64,000 bases of DNA. Source: Desulfarculaceae bacterium. Its GTDB lineage: Bacteria > Desulfobacterota > Desulfarculia > Desulfarculales > Desulfarculaceae. The notes beneath the pieces are model-generated. The model searched no databases, was not told where the DNA came from, and saw only the letters and a list, made by a program, of their open reading frames with translations. Where the stretch lies: assembly GCA_020444545.1 (NCBI GenBank), contig JAHLKT010000002.1:526870-590869 (forward strand). Reading direction: 5' to 3'. Made by a program: the position numbers and the translations under genes. Below, piece by piece: positions 16,796 to 24,775 of this stretch (within the stretch, counting starts at the first letter, position 1; each line of letters begins with the position of its first letter).

Positions 16796-17107
16796 TCAGG
16801 CCGCCGGGGAGAGCTTGAAGATCTTGTCCAGCTTGACCACCTTGAACATGGTGTAGATGTCCTTGGAGAGGTTGTCGATGCGGACCTCGCCGCCGTGCGG
16901 CACCAGGTTTTTGTAGAGCAGCAGCAGCTTGCCGATGCCCGAACTGCCGATAAAGGTCACCCCGCTGAAGTCCAGGATGATTTCATTGAGCGAAGATAAA
17001 TCCAGATCCAAAAAGCGCCGCTTCATCTCTTCCGCGCCGCGTTCGTCGATGTTGCCCGCGATCTCGATGCGCGCCTTGTCGTCTTGTGGAATTACCTTGA
17101 ATTCCAT
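16796..17107 (-). CDS. STAS-domain anti-sigma-factor-antagonist-like protein
   Basis: A 103-residue STAS protein. The core motif ILDFSGVTFIGSSGIGKLL keeps the Ser pair (S55/S56) at the phosphorylation position, though the preceding Asp is Gly. It is the best candidate substrate for the PP2C response regulator and the HATPase response regulator of the same cluster. The ATG at 17107 has AGGAG 5 bp upstream and homologues start with MEFKV-like sequence; the frame continues to 17122. It is the first gene of the leftward chemosensory run. Confidence 0.88.
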   Translation of the reverse strand: MEFKVIPQDDKARIEIAGNIDERGAEEMKRRFLDLDLSSLNEIILDFSGVTFIGSSGIGKLLLLYKNLVPHGGEVRIDNLSKDIYTMFKVVKLDKIFKLSPAA

Positions 17108-17260
17108 TGGTGCTCCTAGCAAGCCTGGTGAGGTGCCATACCACGGACCTGTATGGGCAGGGCTTGAATTCCGAGCTACAGCTTAACAAAGCCCGCAAGG
17201 GGGCGCAATGAAAAATGATTAGGATTAAGGTGGGCTTAGCTCGCCGGCCCATGAGGAGTT

Positions 17261-18448
17261 TCAGGGGGCTTTGCGTGTCAAGCCGGGCAGGGTGATGGAA
17301 ATCTCCATGTCTTGGCCTTGGCGGCGCAAAAGATAGCGGTGGGGCTGGTGGGGCGCGGCCTTGATGGCGTCGTGGATGCCCTTGGGCGTGGTCAGCTTCT
17401 TGCCGTCCACGGCCAGGAGCAGGTCGCCTTTTTTAACCCCCGCCTTGGCCGCCGGGCTTTCCGGGAACACGCCCACCACCTCCAGGCCCTCGGGCTTCAC
17501 CTTAAGGAACACGCCCAAGCGCGGCCTGGGGCGCGGGCCGGGGGTGGAAACCGCCAGGATGTCCGCCGCCGGAGTCCCCGGCGCGGAGACCATGGCCGAG
17601 GCCGCCATGGGGCTCACCGGCAGCACGCCGATCAGTTTGACCCCGGGCAAGCGACGGGCGATGCGCGGGGGCAGGCCCAGCCCGGCGCTCAGGTGCCCGG
17701 CTCCGGCCAAGACCAGGCCTCGCTTGCCCCCATCGGGCCAGGGGTAGAGCCGTTTGGCCAGGTTGTTGGCCATGGTCTCGTCGCGCACCACCTGGGCCGC
17801 GAAAAAATTCTCCTGGGCCGTGGGGTTCTTTACCCCGTGGAAGGCGAACTGGCGGGCCACCTTGGCGCGGTAGTCGGGGTCGTCCAGGTCCAGGGACGGC
17901 GCGATGGCCGCGCGCTGCTCCGGGCTAAGGGACTTGAGCCCGTGCTTGGCCACCGAGCGCACGATCTCCAGCGGCGCGTTGAGGGCCACCAGCACGTGGC
18001 CCTTGGCCCGCACCTCGGCGAAGATGGGTGCGAACATCTTCCAGGGCTGGCTCCAGGCGTTGTCCCAGTCCACCTCTTGGCGGAACTGGTCTACCGTGAT
18101 CTTGCCCGCGCTCAAACGGTCGCAGGCGGGCTGGGCGCTCTGTTCCAGCCACTCCACGCCCAGCACCAGCGGGCCCTGGGCTCCCAGGCGTTTGAGCATG
18201 TCGAGTTGTATCTGGTGATGGCCGGGATGGTCGTGGCGCTCGCCCACCAGGACCACCCGGGCTTGGTCCAGGCGCTCATTGAGCCGCGCCTGGCTAAGTG
18301 GCTTGGGGGCCGGCGGGGCCAGGAAGTCGCCGGGCTTGTAGGCCGGCGCGGCCGGGGCCTCGGGCGTTGGCCCCACCCCGGCGCAGCCCGTGGCCAGGCC
18401 CAGCCCGGCCAGGGCCAAGAGCAAAAACGCGGCGCGCAGACGGGGCAA
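17261..18448 (-). CDS. ChaN-like (DUF399) lipoprotein with C-terminal PDZ domain
   Basis: A 395-residue predicted lipoprotein: signal peptide with lipobox-like LATGC (C22), a ChaN/haem-binding-type domain (about 45-280), and a PDZ domain (about 300-390). The ChaN domain has VVLVGERHDHPGHHQ and LVLGVEWLEQSAQ near its start and AGAGHLSAGLG near its end, the His/Glu pattern shared by the ChaN/TIKI/erythromycin-esterase superfamily. The PDZ domain contains GVFPESPAAKAGVKKGDLLL. The family role (iron/haem handling or metal-dependent hydrolysis) is unsettled. The TTG start has GGGGG 5 bp upstream. The M23 peptidase gene lies 9 bp upstream, so both are probably cotranscribed. Confidence 0.85.
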   Translation of the reverse strand: MPRLRAAFLLLALAGLGLATGCAGVGPTPEAPAAPAYKPGDFLAPPAPKPLSQARLNERLDQARVVLVGERHDHPGHHQIQLDMLKRLGAQGPLVLGVEWLEQSAQPACDRLSAGKITVDQFRQEVDWDNAWSQPWKMFAPIFAEVRAKGHVLVALNAPLEIVRSVAKHGLKSLSPEQRAAIAPSLDLDDPDYRAKVARQFAFHGVKNPTAQENFFAAQVVRDETMANNLAKRLYPWPDGGKRGLVLAGAGHLSAGLGLPPRIARRLPGVKLIGVLPVSPMAASAMVSAPGTPAADILAVSTPGPRPRPRLGVFLKVKPEGLEVVGVFPESPAAKAGVKKGDLLLAVDGKKLTTPKGIHDAIKAAPHQPHRYLLRRQGQDMEISITLPGLTRKAP

Positions 18449-18457
18449 ACAGGCCCC

Positions 18458-19828
18458 CTACTTGTCCGTGGCCGGCAGGGGCAGGGGCAGGCCCGCCTCG
18501 CTGAAGCGCAGCATGATATTGTCCTTGATCCAGTGGGGGTCCCACCACTCGGTGGGGTTCACGTACACCCCGCCCACCAGCACCGAGAAGTGCAGATGGT
18601 CGCCCAGGGCCAGGCCGGTCATGCCCGAAAGGCCCACGGTCTGATTCCGCTTGACCTCGTCGCCTTTTTGCACGTTGAGCTGGGACATGTGGCCGTATAG
18701 CGTGGCCACGCCCTGGCCGTGGCTCAGGATAACCGCCTGGCCGTAGATGCCCATGTCGCCGGCAAAGCGCACGATGCCCCGCCCGGCGGCCTTCACCGGG
18801 CTGCGCTCGGTGTGGGCCAGGTCCACGCCCAGGTGAACGCTGCGACTCACGGTCTTGTTGTTCAGGACGTAGGCCCGGCGGTCGCCGAAACCGGCGCGGG
18901 GAGCGCCCAAGGGCCGGGCCAGGCCGTTCTCCCATAGCTGGAAGGCCTGGGCGGGCTGGGCCGCGGCCCGGATGGAGGCGTTGTTCCTCTGCCTGAGGTC
19001 CTGGTTGACCCACAAGAACTTGGCCAACGGGGTCTTGCGGTCCGTGGGGATCAGGGAGGCGAAGCGGGCGGCCACCTTGTTCATGAAGCGGTCGTTGAGC
19101 GTGATGATGTCGCTCTTGAATTCCTTCCACTTCACCTTCACGTTCAGCGGCAAGACGGCGGTGTTGCCCGCCGCGTCCTCGGCCCACAGGTCTATGTTGG
19201 TCCCGCGCGGGGTCTGGTCGCTATAGGCGAAGTAGCAAAGCTTGGTCTTGGGGCGTTGGGCCCAGGGAGACCAGCCGAAGAATACACGGTCGCCCACCCG
19301 CACCCCGTGCTTGGCCTGGTCCTCGTTCACGGTGTAGATGGCCAGGCCGGTGCCGCCCCGGTTGAGGCGAATGATCTGGTTTAGCGAGGCCAGACGGGGC
19401 GGAGTGGTGTCCACCACCACCGAGAATTCCTTGATGCTCTTGTTGCCCTTGAACCAGTTGCGCCAGGAGCGGTCGCCAGCCTCCACCACCAGGGTGGCCG
19501 GGCCTTGGCGCATGCCCATCTCCAGAGGATTAACCGCCAGCTTGAGCGAGGCCAGGGGCGCGCCCGGCGCGTCGAACTGCTGGTTGAGGATCACCCCGGT
19601 GCGCTCCTTTTGCACCAGGCTCACCTTGACCCAGGCCAGGCCCTGGCCCGCGTCGGCCACCTTCACGTACAGGCGGTTGGACTTGCCCAGGTGGCTAACC
19701 GGCTGGTCCAGGCCGATCTCCGGCGGGGCGCTCTCCAGATGGGGCCAGAGGTAGAAGGCGCCGCCCCCGGCCAGGACCAGGAGCAGGATGAGAATGATCA
19801 GCCAGAGACTGCTTTTACCACGGGACAT
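18458..19828 (-). CDS. M23-family peptidoglycan peptidase, membrane-anchored
   Basis: A 456-residue protein with an N-terminal membrane anchor (about 7-28), a beta-rich extracytoplasmic region containing Ig-like TTPPRLASL and DAAGNTAVLPL stretches, and a C-terminal LytM/M23 metallopeptidase domain. The zinc-binding motifs are present: HLGVDLAH (HxxxD) and DHLHF (HxH), together with VILSHGQGVATLYGHM. This suggests an active endopeptidase, not a degenerate scaffold. It probably trims peptidoglycan cross-bridges. It is followed by the ChaN-PDZ lipoprotein gene. The ATG at 19828 was chosen over an open upstream frame that lacks protein character. Confidence 0.92.
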   Translation of the reverse strand: MSRGKSSLWLIILILLLVLAGGGAFYLWPHLESAPPEIGLDQPVSHLGKSNRLYVKVADAGQGLAWVKVSLVQKERTGVILNQQFDAPGAPLASLKLAVNPLEMGMRQGPATLVVEAGDRSWRNWFKGNKSIKEFSVVVDTTPPRLASLNQIIRLNRGGTGLAIYTVNEDQAKHGVRVGDRVFFGWSPWAQRPKTKLCYFAYSDQTPRGTNIDLWAEDAAGNTAVLPLNVKVKWKEFKSDIITLNDRFMNKVAARFASLIPTDRKTPLAKFLWVNQDLRQRNNASIRAAAQPAQAFQLWENGLARPLGAPRAGFGDRRAYVLNNKTVSRSVHLGVDLAHTERSPVKAAGRGIVRFAGDMGIYGQAVILSHGQGVATLYGHMSQLNVQKGDEVKRNQTVGLSGMTGLALGDHLHFSVLVGGVYVNPTEWWDPHWIKDNIMLRFSEAGLPLPLPATDK

Positions 19829-19948
19829 GCGTGCGCTCTCCCTTGCCGGGGTTGGGGGGCTCTTGCTGCAAAAAGGGTAGGGCAGGGCCGAAGCCCTGTC
19901 AAGGATGCCCGGCTTGCCGGGGCCGCTTTTGGGCCGTAATATTGAGCC

Positions 19949-20488
19949 ATGATCAACACGGTAAACGGCAAGACCCCCAAGATCGACCCCAGCGCCTACG
20001 TGGCTCCGGGCGCGGTGGTGGTGGGCGACGTGGAAATCGGGCCCGAGAGCAGCATCTGGTATCAGGCGGTGCTCCGGGGTGACATCAATTGGATCCGCAT
20101 CGGGGCGCGCACCAGCATCCAGGACGGCACCATCGTGCACGTGGACCACAAGGGCGACGGCACCCTGGTGGGCTCGGACATCGTGGTGGGCCACCGGGTG
20201 ATCCTGCACTCCTGCGTGGTGGGCGACCGTTCGCTCATCGGCATGGGCGCGGTGCTCTTGAACGGCTGCCGCATCGGCGAAGGCTCCATGGTGGCCGCCG
20301 GCGCGGTGGTGGCTCCCGGCTTCGTGGTGCCGCCGGGCACCCTGGCCGCCGGGGTGCCGGCCCGGGTCAAGCGCGACCTCAGCCCGGCCGAGCAGGAGAA
20401 CATCCTGGGCGGGGTGGGGCGCTACTTGCAGGTCATGCGGGCCCACCAGGACCCCGAGGTCCGGGTGGACTTCAGCGTAAAGGTCTGA
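19949..20488 (+). CDS. Gamma-carbonic-anhydrase-like hexapeptide-repeat protein
   Basis: A 179-residue left-handed beta-helix protein of the YrdA/gamma-carbonic anhydrase family. Visible are repeated hexapeptides (PGAVVVGDVEIGPESSIWYQ) and the three metal-binding histidines in TIVHVDH and GHRVILHSC. Enzyme activity cannot be told from sequence; many members are inactive or act as transferases. It is followed after 3 bp by the unknown gene at 20492. The ribosome binding site is weak. Confidence 0.88.
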   Translation: MINTVNGKTPKIDPSAYVAPGAVVVGDVEIGPESSIWYQAVLRGDINWIRIGARTSIQDGTIVHVDHKGDGTLVGSDIVVGHRVILHSCVVGDRSLIGMGAVLLNGCRIGEGSMVAAGAVVAPGFVVPPGTLAAGVPARVKRDLSPAEQENILGGVGRYLQVMRAHQDPEVRVDFSVKV

Positions 20489-20491
20489 GCC

Positions 20492-21595
20492 GTGCCCCAG
20501 GACCCCGAACTGCTGGAAGAGCTGCTGCCCCAGGTACGGGCCAACTGCGCCGTGGCCGACGCGGCGGTGGCCGGCCGCTTCAGCCTCTGCGGCCTCCTGC
20601 TGCGCCTGAGAAACCTCTATAAATGGGAGCGGGCCATCCCGCCCTGGCAAGAGCAGGACACCCCCCAGGTGTTGGACTGGGTGAGCCAGCGCGAGGAGCT
20701 GTGGGAGAGCGTGCTGGAGGCCGAGCCCGGCGAGCTTAGCCTGGGCGGGGAGCGCTTCGATCCCTTTGACACCGAGGGCATCAACGCCCTGCTGGAGCCC
20801 GAGGGGCTGCTTTACGGCGCGGGCCGCATCGGCGGCCAGGCCCCGCTGTTCTTCCTGGGCCGCATCAGCGCCACCGAGCGCCTAAACGGGGTCAAGGTGC
20901 ACCGCCTGGGCGATGAGTTCACCCAGGACATCTTGTTCCTGCCCGGCCTGCGCCAGGGCGGCGACATCTACCTGCGCAGCGCGCCGTTCCCTTATCTGGT
21001 CTGGGATCTCCTGGCCGATCCGCGCCCCAGCATGGCCGCCTTCAAGCGCTACGCCCTGGAGGCCTATGGCCGCGACCTGAAGGAGCTGCTGGCCCGGCCA
21101 TCCTGGGACCAGTTGGAGCCGGTGCTCACGGGCGAAATGCACACCGTGCTGTGGCACGAGCTGGGCGAGGCAGGGGACGCGGCGCCGGCGGCGGAGCTCT
21201 TGGCCAAGGCGGCGGGCGAACACCCGGGCAGCGACGTGGAGCACTTCGTGCGGGGCATCAAGGACCTCATGGCCGACACCGGGCCGGGCGGGCGCCTGGC
21301 CTCGATCATCGCGGCCCAGGCCCGGGGGGCCCTGGCCCTGTACCCGGTGTGGCTGGCCGGTTTCCTGCGCCTGTTGTTCCCGGAGATCATCCCCGCGGTG
21401 CGCAGCTTCATGGATAGCGGCGACTGGGGGATCATCGAGCAGACCCGCGAGCAGGGCTGGCAAAAGGCCGCCGACGCCGCCGCCGAGCTGGAGGAGATAT
21501 TCTCCGGCTACAGCGGCGCCGAGGCGCGCACCCTGGTGCGGCGGGTGGTCATGGAGCCCCTGGTGGGCTGCGCCGTCCCCGCCAGCACGGACTGA
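20492..21595 (+). CDS. Conserved-looking protein of unknown function
   Basis: A 367-residue soluble protein I do not recognise. It has no signal peptide or membrane segment. Composition is ordinary for this genome, and a mix of helices (TVLWHELGEAGDAAPAAELL) with Leu/Tyr-rich blocks (LLRLRNLYKWERAIPPW) suggests a folded globular protein. It starts with GTG 3 bp after the carbonic-anhydrase-like gene, so the two form a bicistronic unit. It may be a deltaproteobacteria-restricted family, which a database search would decide. Confidence 0.75.
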   Translation: MPQDPELLEELLPQVRANCAVADAAVAGRFSLCGLLLRLRNLYKWERAIPPWQEQDTPQVLDWVSQREELWESVLEAEPGELSLGGERFDPFDTEGINALLEPEGLLYGAGRIGGQAPLFFLGRISATERLNGVKVHRLGDEFTQDILFLPGLRQGGDIYLRSAPFPYLVWDLLADPRPSMAAFKRYALEAYGRDLKELLARPSWDQLEPVLTGEMHTVLWHELGEAGDAAPAAELLAKAAGEHPGSDVEHFVRGIKDLMADTGPGGRLASIIAAQARGALALYPVWLAGFLRLLFPEIIPAVRSFMDSGDWGIIEQTREQGWQKAADAAAELEEIFSGYSGAEARTLVRRVVMEPLVGCAVPASTD

Positions 21596-21619
21596 GTTGC
21601 CAAGGGAGGGTTGCGGGCG

Positions 21620-21838
21620 TTACTTGAGCCGGTAGGTGATCAGGCCGTGAGTAAGGTCGTAGGGCGAAACGCTGACGCGCACCTTGTCCCCAACCAGAAC
21701 CTTGATCTTGAAGCGCTTCATCCTGCCGCTGAGCACGGCGCGCAGAGTGTGTCCCTGTTCGGTGACCACTTCCATCTGCCCCCCGCCCAGGGTTCGGGTC
21801 ACCTGGCCTTCCAGGTGGATAAGATCGTCGCGGCTCAA
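21620..21838 (-). CDS. infA: Translation initiation factor IF-1
   Basis: A 72-residue OB-fold protein. It aligns along its length with IF-1: IHLEGQVTRTLGGGQMEV, LSGRMKRFKIKVLVGDKV and SPYDLTHGLITYR correspond to the canonical MRKNYIRILTGDKV and PYDLSKGRIV(F/Y)R stretches. The start is TTG directly behind a perfect AAGGAGG at 4 bp. The frame is open upstream to 21898, but homology begins here. It is monocistronic and divergent from rpmB, with its own promoter candidate at 21927-21955. Confidence 0.9.
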   Translation of the reverse strand: MSRDDLIHLEGQVTRTLGGGQMEVVTEQGHTLRAVLSGRMKRFKIKVLVGDKVRVSVSPYDLTHGLITYRLK

Positions 21839-21926
21839 GCTGCCTCCTTGGGTAGAAAAGTAAGATTTCGCCGCCCGGGCCTTGGCCCGCCCGCTCAACG
21901 GTTTCCAGCGGTTACACGGCGGGTCA

Positions 21927-21955
21927 ACTATGCCACGGCCTCGGCACTACGTCAA
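21927..21955 (-). promoter_or_regulatory. Putative sigma-70 promoter of infA
   Basis: On the minus strand TTGACG (21955-21950) is followed after exactly 17 bp by CATAGT (21932-21927). These match the -35 and -10 consensus at five and four of six positions. It lies about 90 bp upstream of the infA start and reads away from rpmB. Confidence 0.55.
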
Positions 21956-21987
21956 GGCCGGGGGCTTTAGGCTAATCACAAAAACAC

Positions 21988-22016
21988 TTGTCAACCCCGT
22001 GATGCATGTGTATATT
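21988..22016 (+). promoter_or_regulatory. Putative sigma-70 promoter of rpmB
   Basis: TTGTCA at 21988-21993, a 17-bp spacer, and TATATT at 22011-22016, each matching consensus at five of six positions. It lies about 55 bp before the rpmB start and is one of the best promoter matches in the window. Confidence 0.7.
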
Positions 22017-22071
22017 TCCGACTCCAGCACACGGGTCGGCAGTTGCCGGCAGCGTCAGGAGGAATATAACC

Positions 22072-22263
22072 ATGAGCCAGGTTTGCGAATACTGCGGCAA
22101 GAAGCCCATCACGGGCAACAACGTGTCCCACGCCCATAACAAAACGCGGCGCCGCTTCAACCCCAATCTGCAGCGCGTGCGCACCGTGGTCAACGGCCAG
22201 GTCCGTAGGGTGAAGGTTTGCACCCGCTGCCTGCGCTCCGGGGTGATCAACAAGCCCGCCTAA
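22072..22263 (+). CDS. rpmB: 50S ribosomal protein L28
   Basis: A 63-codon-class protein (about 63 residues) that is basic and zinc-ribbon-like, with two Cys pairs (CEYCGKKP and CTRCLRSG). This marks the C+ form of L28. Also visible are [18 protein letters not shown] and RVKVCTRC. A strong AGGAGG site precedes the ATG at 22072; the longer open frame from 22006 covers the promoter. It is monocistronic, between a promoter at 21988-22016 and a terminator at 22286-22320. Confidence 0.95.
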   Translation: MSQVCEYCGKKPITGNNVSHAHNKTRRRFNPNLQRVRTVVNGQVRRVKVCTRCLRSGVINKPA

Positions 22264-22285
22264 GTTTCGTTGAGCAGCAAATTTC

Positions 22286-22320
22286 GCGGAGGGCCCAGTG
22301 TGGGCTCTCCGCTTGCTTTT
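22286..22320 (+). terminator. Rho-independent terminator of rpmB
   Basis: A 12-bp stem (22286-22297 with 22301-22312, one G-U pair) closed by a 3-nt loop, followed by TTGCTTTT. It begins 22 bp after the rpmB stop. Confidence 0.85.
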
Positions 22321-22589
22321 GGCCGCGCGCCGGGCGTGGCGAAGAAGTAAGAGGCAGGTAAGGGGAGATATCCCCGGGCCTCTTTTCGTCCTTGGGCCGC
22401 CCGGCTATCCAGCGGACCCGGCACTCTCCGTCCCGCCCCGAGGCAGGGCAGGGCGGCGTCCCGCACTCTCCCCGCGACGTATCGCCCGTATCTCAACCGG
22501 ACGGCGCACTGCCCCTCGCCTCGGCCACGAGCCGTCCTTCTTTCCTTCAAAACCTTTTTTTTTTGAATTGAACCGGCCCGAACCGGGCC
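22321..22589. other. Gene-free interval between rpmB and rsh with two further hairpins
   Basis: Together with the terminator this makes a 326-bp gap between convergent genes. A second hairpin at 22350-22383 (AGAGGC/GCCTCT enclosing GGGGA/TCCCC) ends in TTTT and could back up the rpmB terminator. A 6-bp GGCCCG/CGGGCC stem at 22575-22589 sits right at the rsh stop but has no U-tract in that direction. No credible coding region was seen. Confidence 0.6.
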
Positions 22590-24743
22590 CTAGTGATCCA
22601 TGCGCTTGACCGAAAGGGTCTCCTTGAGCCGTCCGATGAGGCGCAGCAGCTGGTTGAGCTGCTTGGCGTCGTGCACCTGGATGGTGAAGGTGGCGATGCC
22701 CTTGTTATCCTCGGTGGTCTTGACATCAGCCTCCAGGATGTTGACCTCCTGCTTTTTGAGGATGCCGGCCAGATCGGCCAACACCCCGGCCCGGTCCGAG
22801 GAGAGCACCTGGATGCGCACCGGCCGCACCTCGTCGCCGGCCATATCCCATTCCACATCCACCCGGCGCTCCGGGTCGGTCCGCTCCACGTGGGGGCAGT
22901 CCATGCGGTGCACCGTGACCCCGCGCCCCCGGGTGATGAAGCCGGTCACCTCGTCGCCGGGCAGGGGGTTGCAGCACTTGGCCAGGCGCACCAGGATGTC
23001 GTCCAGGCCGCGCACCTTGATGCCGCCTGGGGCCTGTTTGCGCCGGAGGCGGCGCACCGAGCGCTCGATGATCCCCGGCTTTTCCTCGGCGTCCTCGCTG
23101 GGGCGGGGGAGGATCTTGTTGACGATGTGTCTCGGCGAGACCTTGCCGTAGGCCACCGCGGCCAAGAGGTGGTCCGTGTCGGCCAGGGATAGCTCGGCCA
23201 GCACCGGTGCCAGCTTGCCTTCCTTGAGCACGTGGTTCAGGGTGAGCTTGCGCTTGCGTAGCTCCTTGTCCAGGATGTCGCTGCCCAGGGTCACCGAGCG
23301 GGCCCGCTCGCTCTCGCGGATGTAGGAGCGTATCTTGGAGCGCGCCCGACCGCTGACCACGAAGTTCAGCCAGTCCTTGGAAGGATTGTGGTTGGCCTGG
23401 GTGACGATCTCCACCTGGTCGCCGGTTTTGAGCTCGGTTTTTAAGGGCACCATGCGGCCGTTGACCCGCGCGCCCACGCACTGGTGCCCCACCTCGGTGT
23501 GGATGGAGTAGGCGAAGTCCACCGGTGTGGAGCCCCGGGGCAAGGACTTGACCTCCCCCCCCGGGGTGAACACGAAGATCTCACCGGGGTAGAGGTTCAT
23601 CTTGAGCGACTGCATGAACTCGGTGGGGTCTTCCAGGTCGCGCTGCCACTCCAAAAGGCGGCGCAGCCAGGCGAAGCGCCCCTGCTCGGCCGCGTCGCTG
23701 GCCCCTTGCTCCTTGTAGCGCCAGTGGGCCGCGATGCCTTCCTCGGCCACTCGGTGCATCTCCTCGGTGCGGATCTGCACCTCCATGCGCTGGCCCATGG
23801 GCCCCACCACCGAGGTGTGCAGGGACTGGTACATGTTGGGCTTGGGCATGCCGATGTAGTCGCGGAAGCGGCCGGGGATGGGCTTCCAGATATTGTGCAC
23901 CACGCCCAGGGCCTCGTAGCAATCCCGAAGCCGCGCCACCACCACCCTAAAGGCGATGAGGTCGTAGAGCTGGTCGATGTCCACCGCCCGGCGCTGCATC
24001 TTGCGGTAGATGGAATAGTAATGCTTGGGCCGTCCGCTCACCTCGCAGGTAATGCCCTGTTCGGCCATGCGGTCTTTGATCATCTGCTTCACGTCGGTGA
24101 TGAAGCGTTCCCGCTCGCCCTGGCGGGTGGCCACCCCTTCCTTGATGCGCTGGTAGATGCGCGGCTCCAGGAAGTAGAGGGTCAAGTCCTCCAGCTCGGC
24201 CTGCCAGCGCCGGATGCCCAGGCGGTGGGCCATGGGCGCGTAGATGTCGCGGGTCTCCTGGGCGATGTAGCGCTGCTTGTTGGGCGGCATGTAGCCCAGG
24301 GTGCGCATGTTGTGCAGACGGTCGGCCAGCTTGATCAAGAGCACGCGGATGTCGTTGGCCATGGCCAGGATCATCTTGCGCATGTTCTCGGCCTGCTGGG
24401 CGGTCTTGGTGGTGGCCGAGAGCAGGGTGATCTTGGTCACCCCGTCCACCAGGGCGGCCACCTCGGGCCCCAGGAGCTTGGCGATGTCCTCGATGGTGGT
24501 CTCGGTGTCCTCCACCGCGTCGTGCAGCAGGGCGGCGCAAATGGAGGCCACGTCGGTGTGCATCTCGGCCAACAGGGCGGCCACGGCCAGGGGGTGGCTC
24601 AGGTAGGGATCACCCGAGCGGCGCACCTGTCCCTTGTGCACCTGGGCCGATACCACGTAGGCCTTCTGGATGGCGCTCACGTCCGCGCCCGGGTGATACT
24701 CCCGTACCGCGTCGATGATCTCGTTGATGCGTTGCAGGGCCAT
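22590..24743 (-). CDS. rsh: RelA/SpoT-homologue (p)ppGpp synthetase/hydrolase
   Basis: A 717-residue long RSH enzyme. The hydrolase HD domain (HPLAVAALLAEMHTDVASIC, then LHDAVEDT at about 73-80) keeps the metal residues. The synthetase domain has YDLIAFRVVVARLRDCYEALG. TGS domain from about residue 395 (FVFTPGGEVKSLPRGSTPVD), an RIS/zinc-finger-like segment (LAKCCNPLPGDEVTGF) and a C-terminal ACT domain follow. Both catalytic halves look intact, so it is probably bifunctional and the main stringent-response enzyme. It is followed upstream by proS at 32 bp; a hairpin marks its 3' end. Confidence 0.95.
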   Translation of the reverse strand: MALQRINEIIDAVREYHPGADVSAIQKAYVVSAQVHKGQVRRSGDPYLSHPLAVAALLAEMHTDVASICAALLHDAVEDTETTIEDIAKLLGPEVAALVDGVTKITLLSATTKTAQQAENMRKMILAMANDIRVLLIKLADRLHNMRTLGYMPPNKQRYIAQETRDIYAPMAHRLGIRRWQAELEDLTLYFLEPRIYQRIKEGVATRQGERERFITDVKQMIKDRMAEQGITCEVSGRPKHYYSIYRKMQRRAVDIDQLYDLIAFRVVVARLRDCYEALGVVHNIWKPIPGRFRDYIGMPKPNMYQSLHTSVVGPMGQRMEVQIRTEEMHRVAEEGIAAHWRYKEQGASDAAEQGRFAWLRRLLEWQRDLEDPTEFMQSLKMNLYPGEIFVFTPGGEVKSLPRGSTPVDFAYSIHTEVGHQCVGARVNGRMVPLKTELKTGDQVEIVTQANHNPSKDWLNFVVSGRARSKIRSYIRESERARSVTLGSDILDKELRKRKLTLNHVLKEGKLAPVLAELSLADTDHLLAAVAYGKVSPRHIVNKILPRPSEDAEEKPGIIERSVRRLRRKQAPGGIKVRGLDDILVRLAKCCNPLPGDEVTGFITRGRGVTVHRMDCPHVERTDPERRVDVEWDMAGDEVRPVRIQVLSSDRAGVLADLAGILKKQEVNILEADVKTTEDNKGIATFTIQVHDAKQLNQLLRLIGRLKETLSVKRMDH

Positions 24744-24775
24744 GAACCCTCGCCACCCGTTCCTTCAGGCAGTTG

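Noticed and set aside
21620-21898. 92-codon version of infA
   Set aside because: IF-1 homology starts at the TTG at 21838 behind AAGGAGG; the extra residues cover the promoter side.
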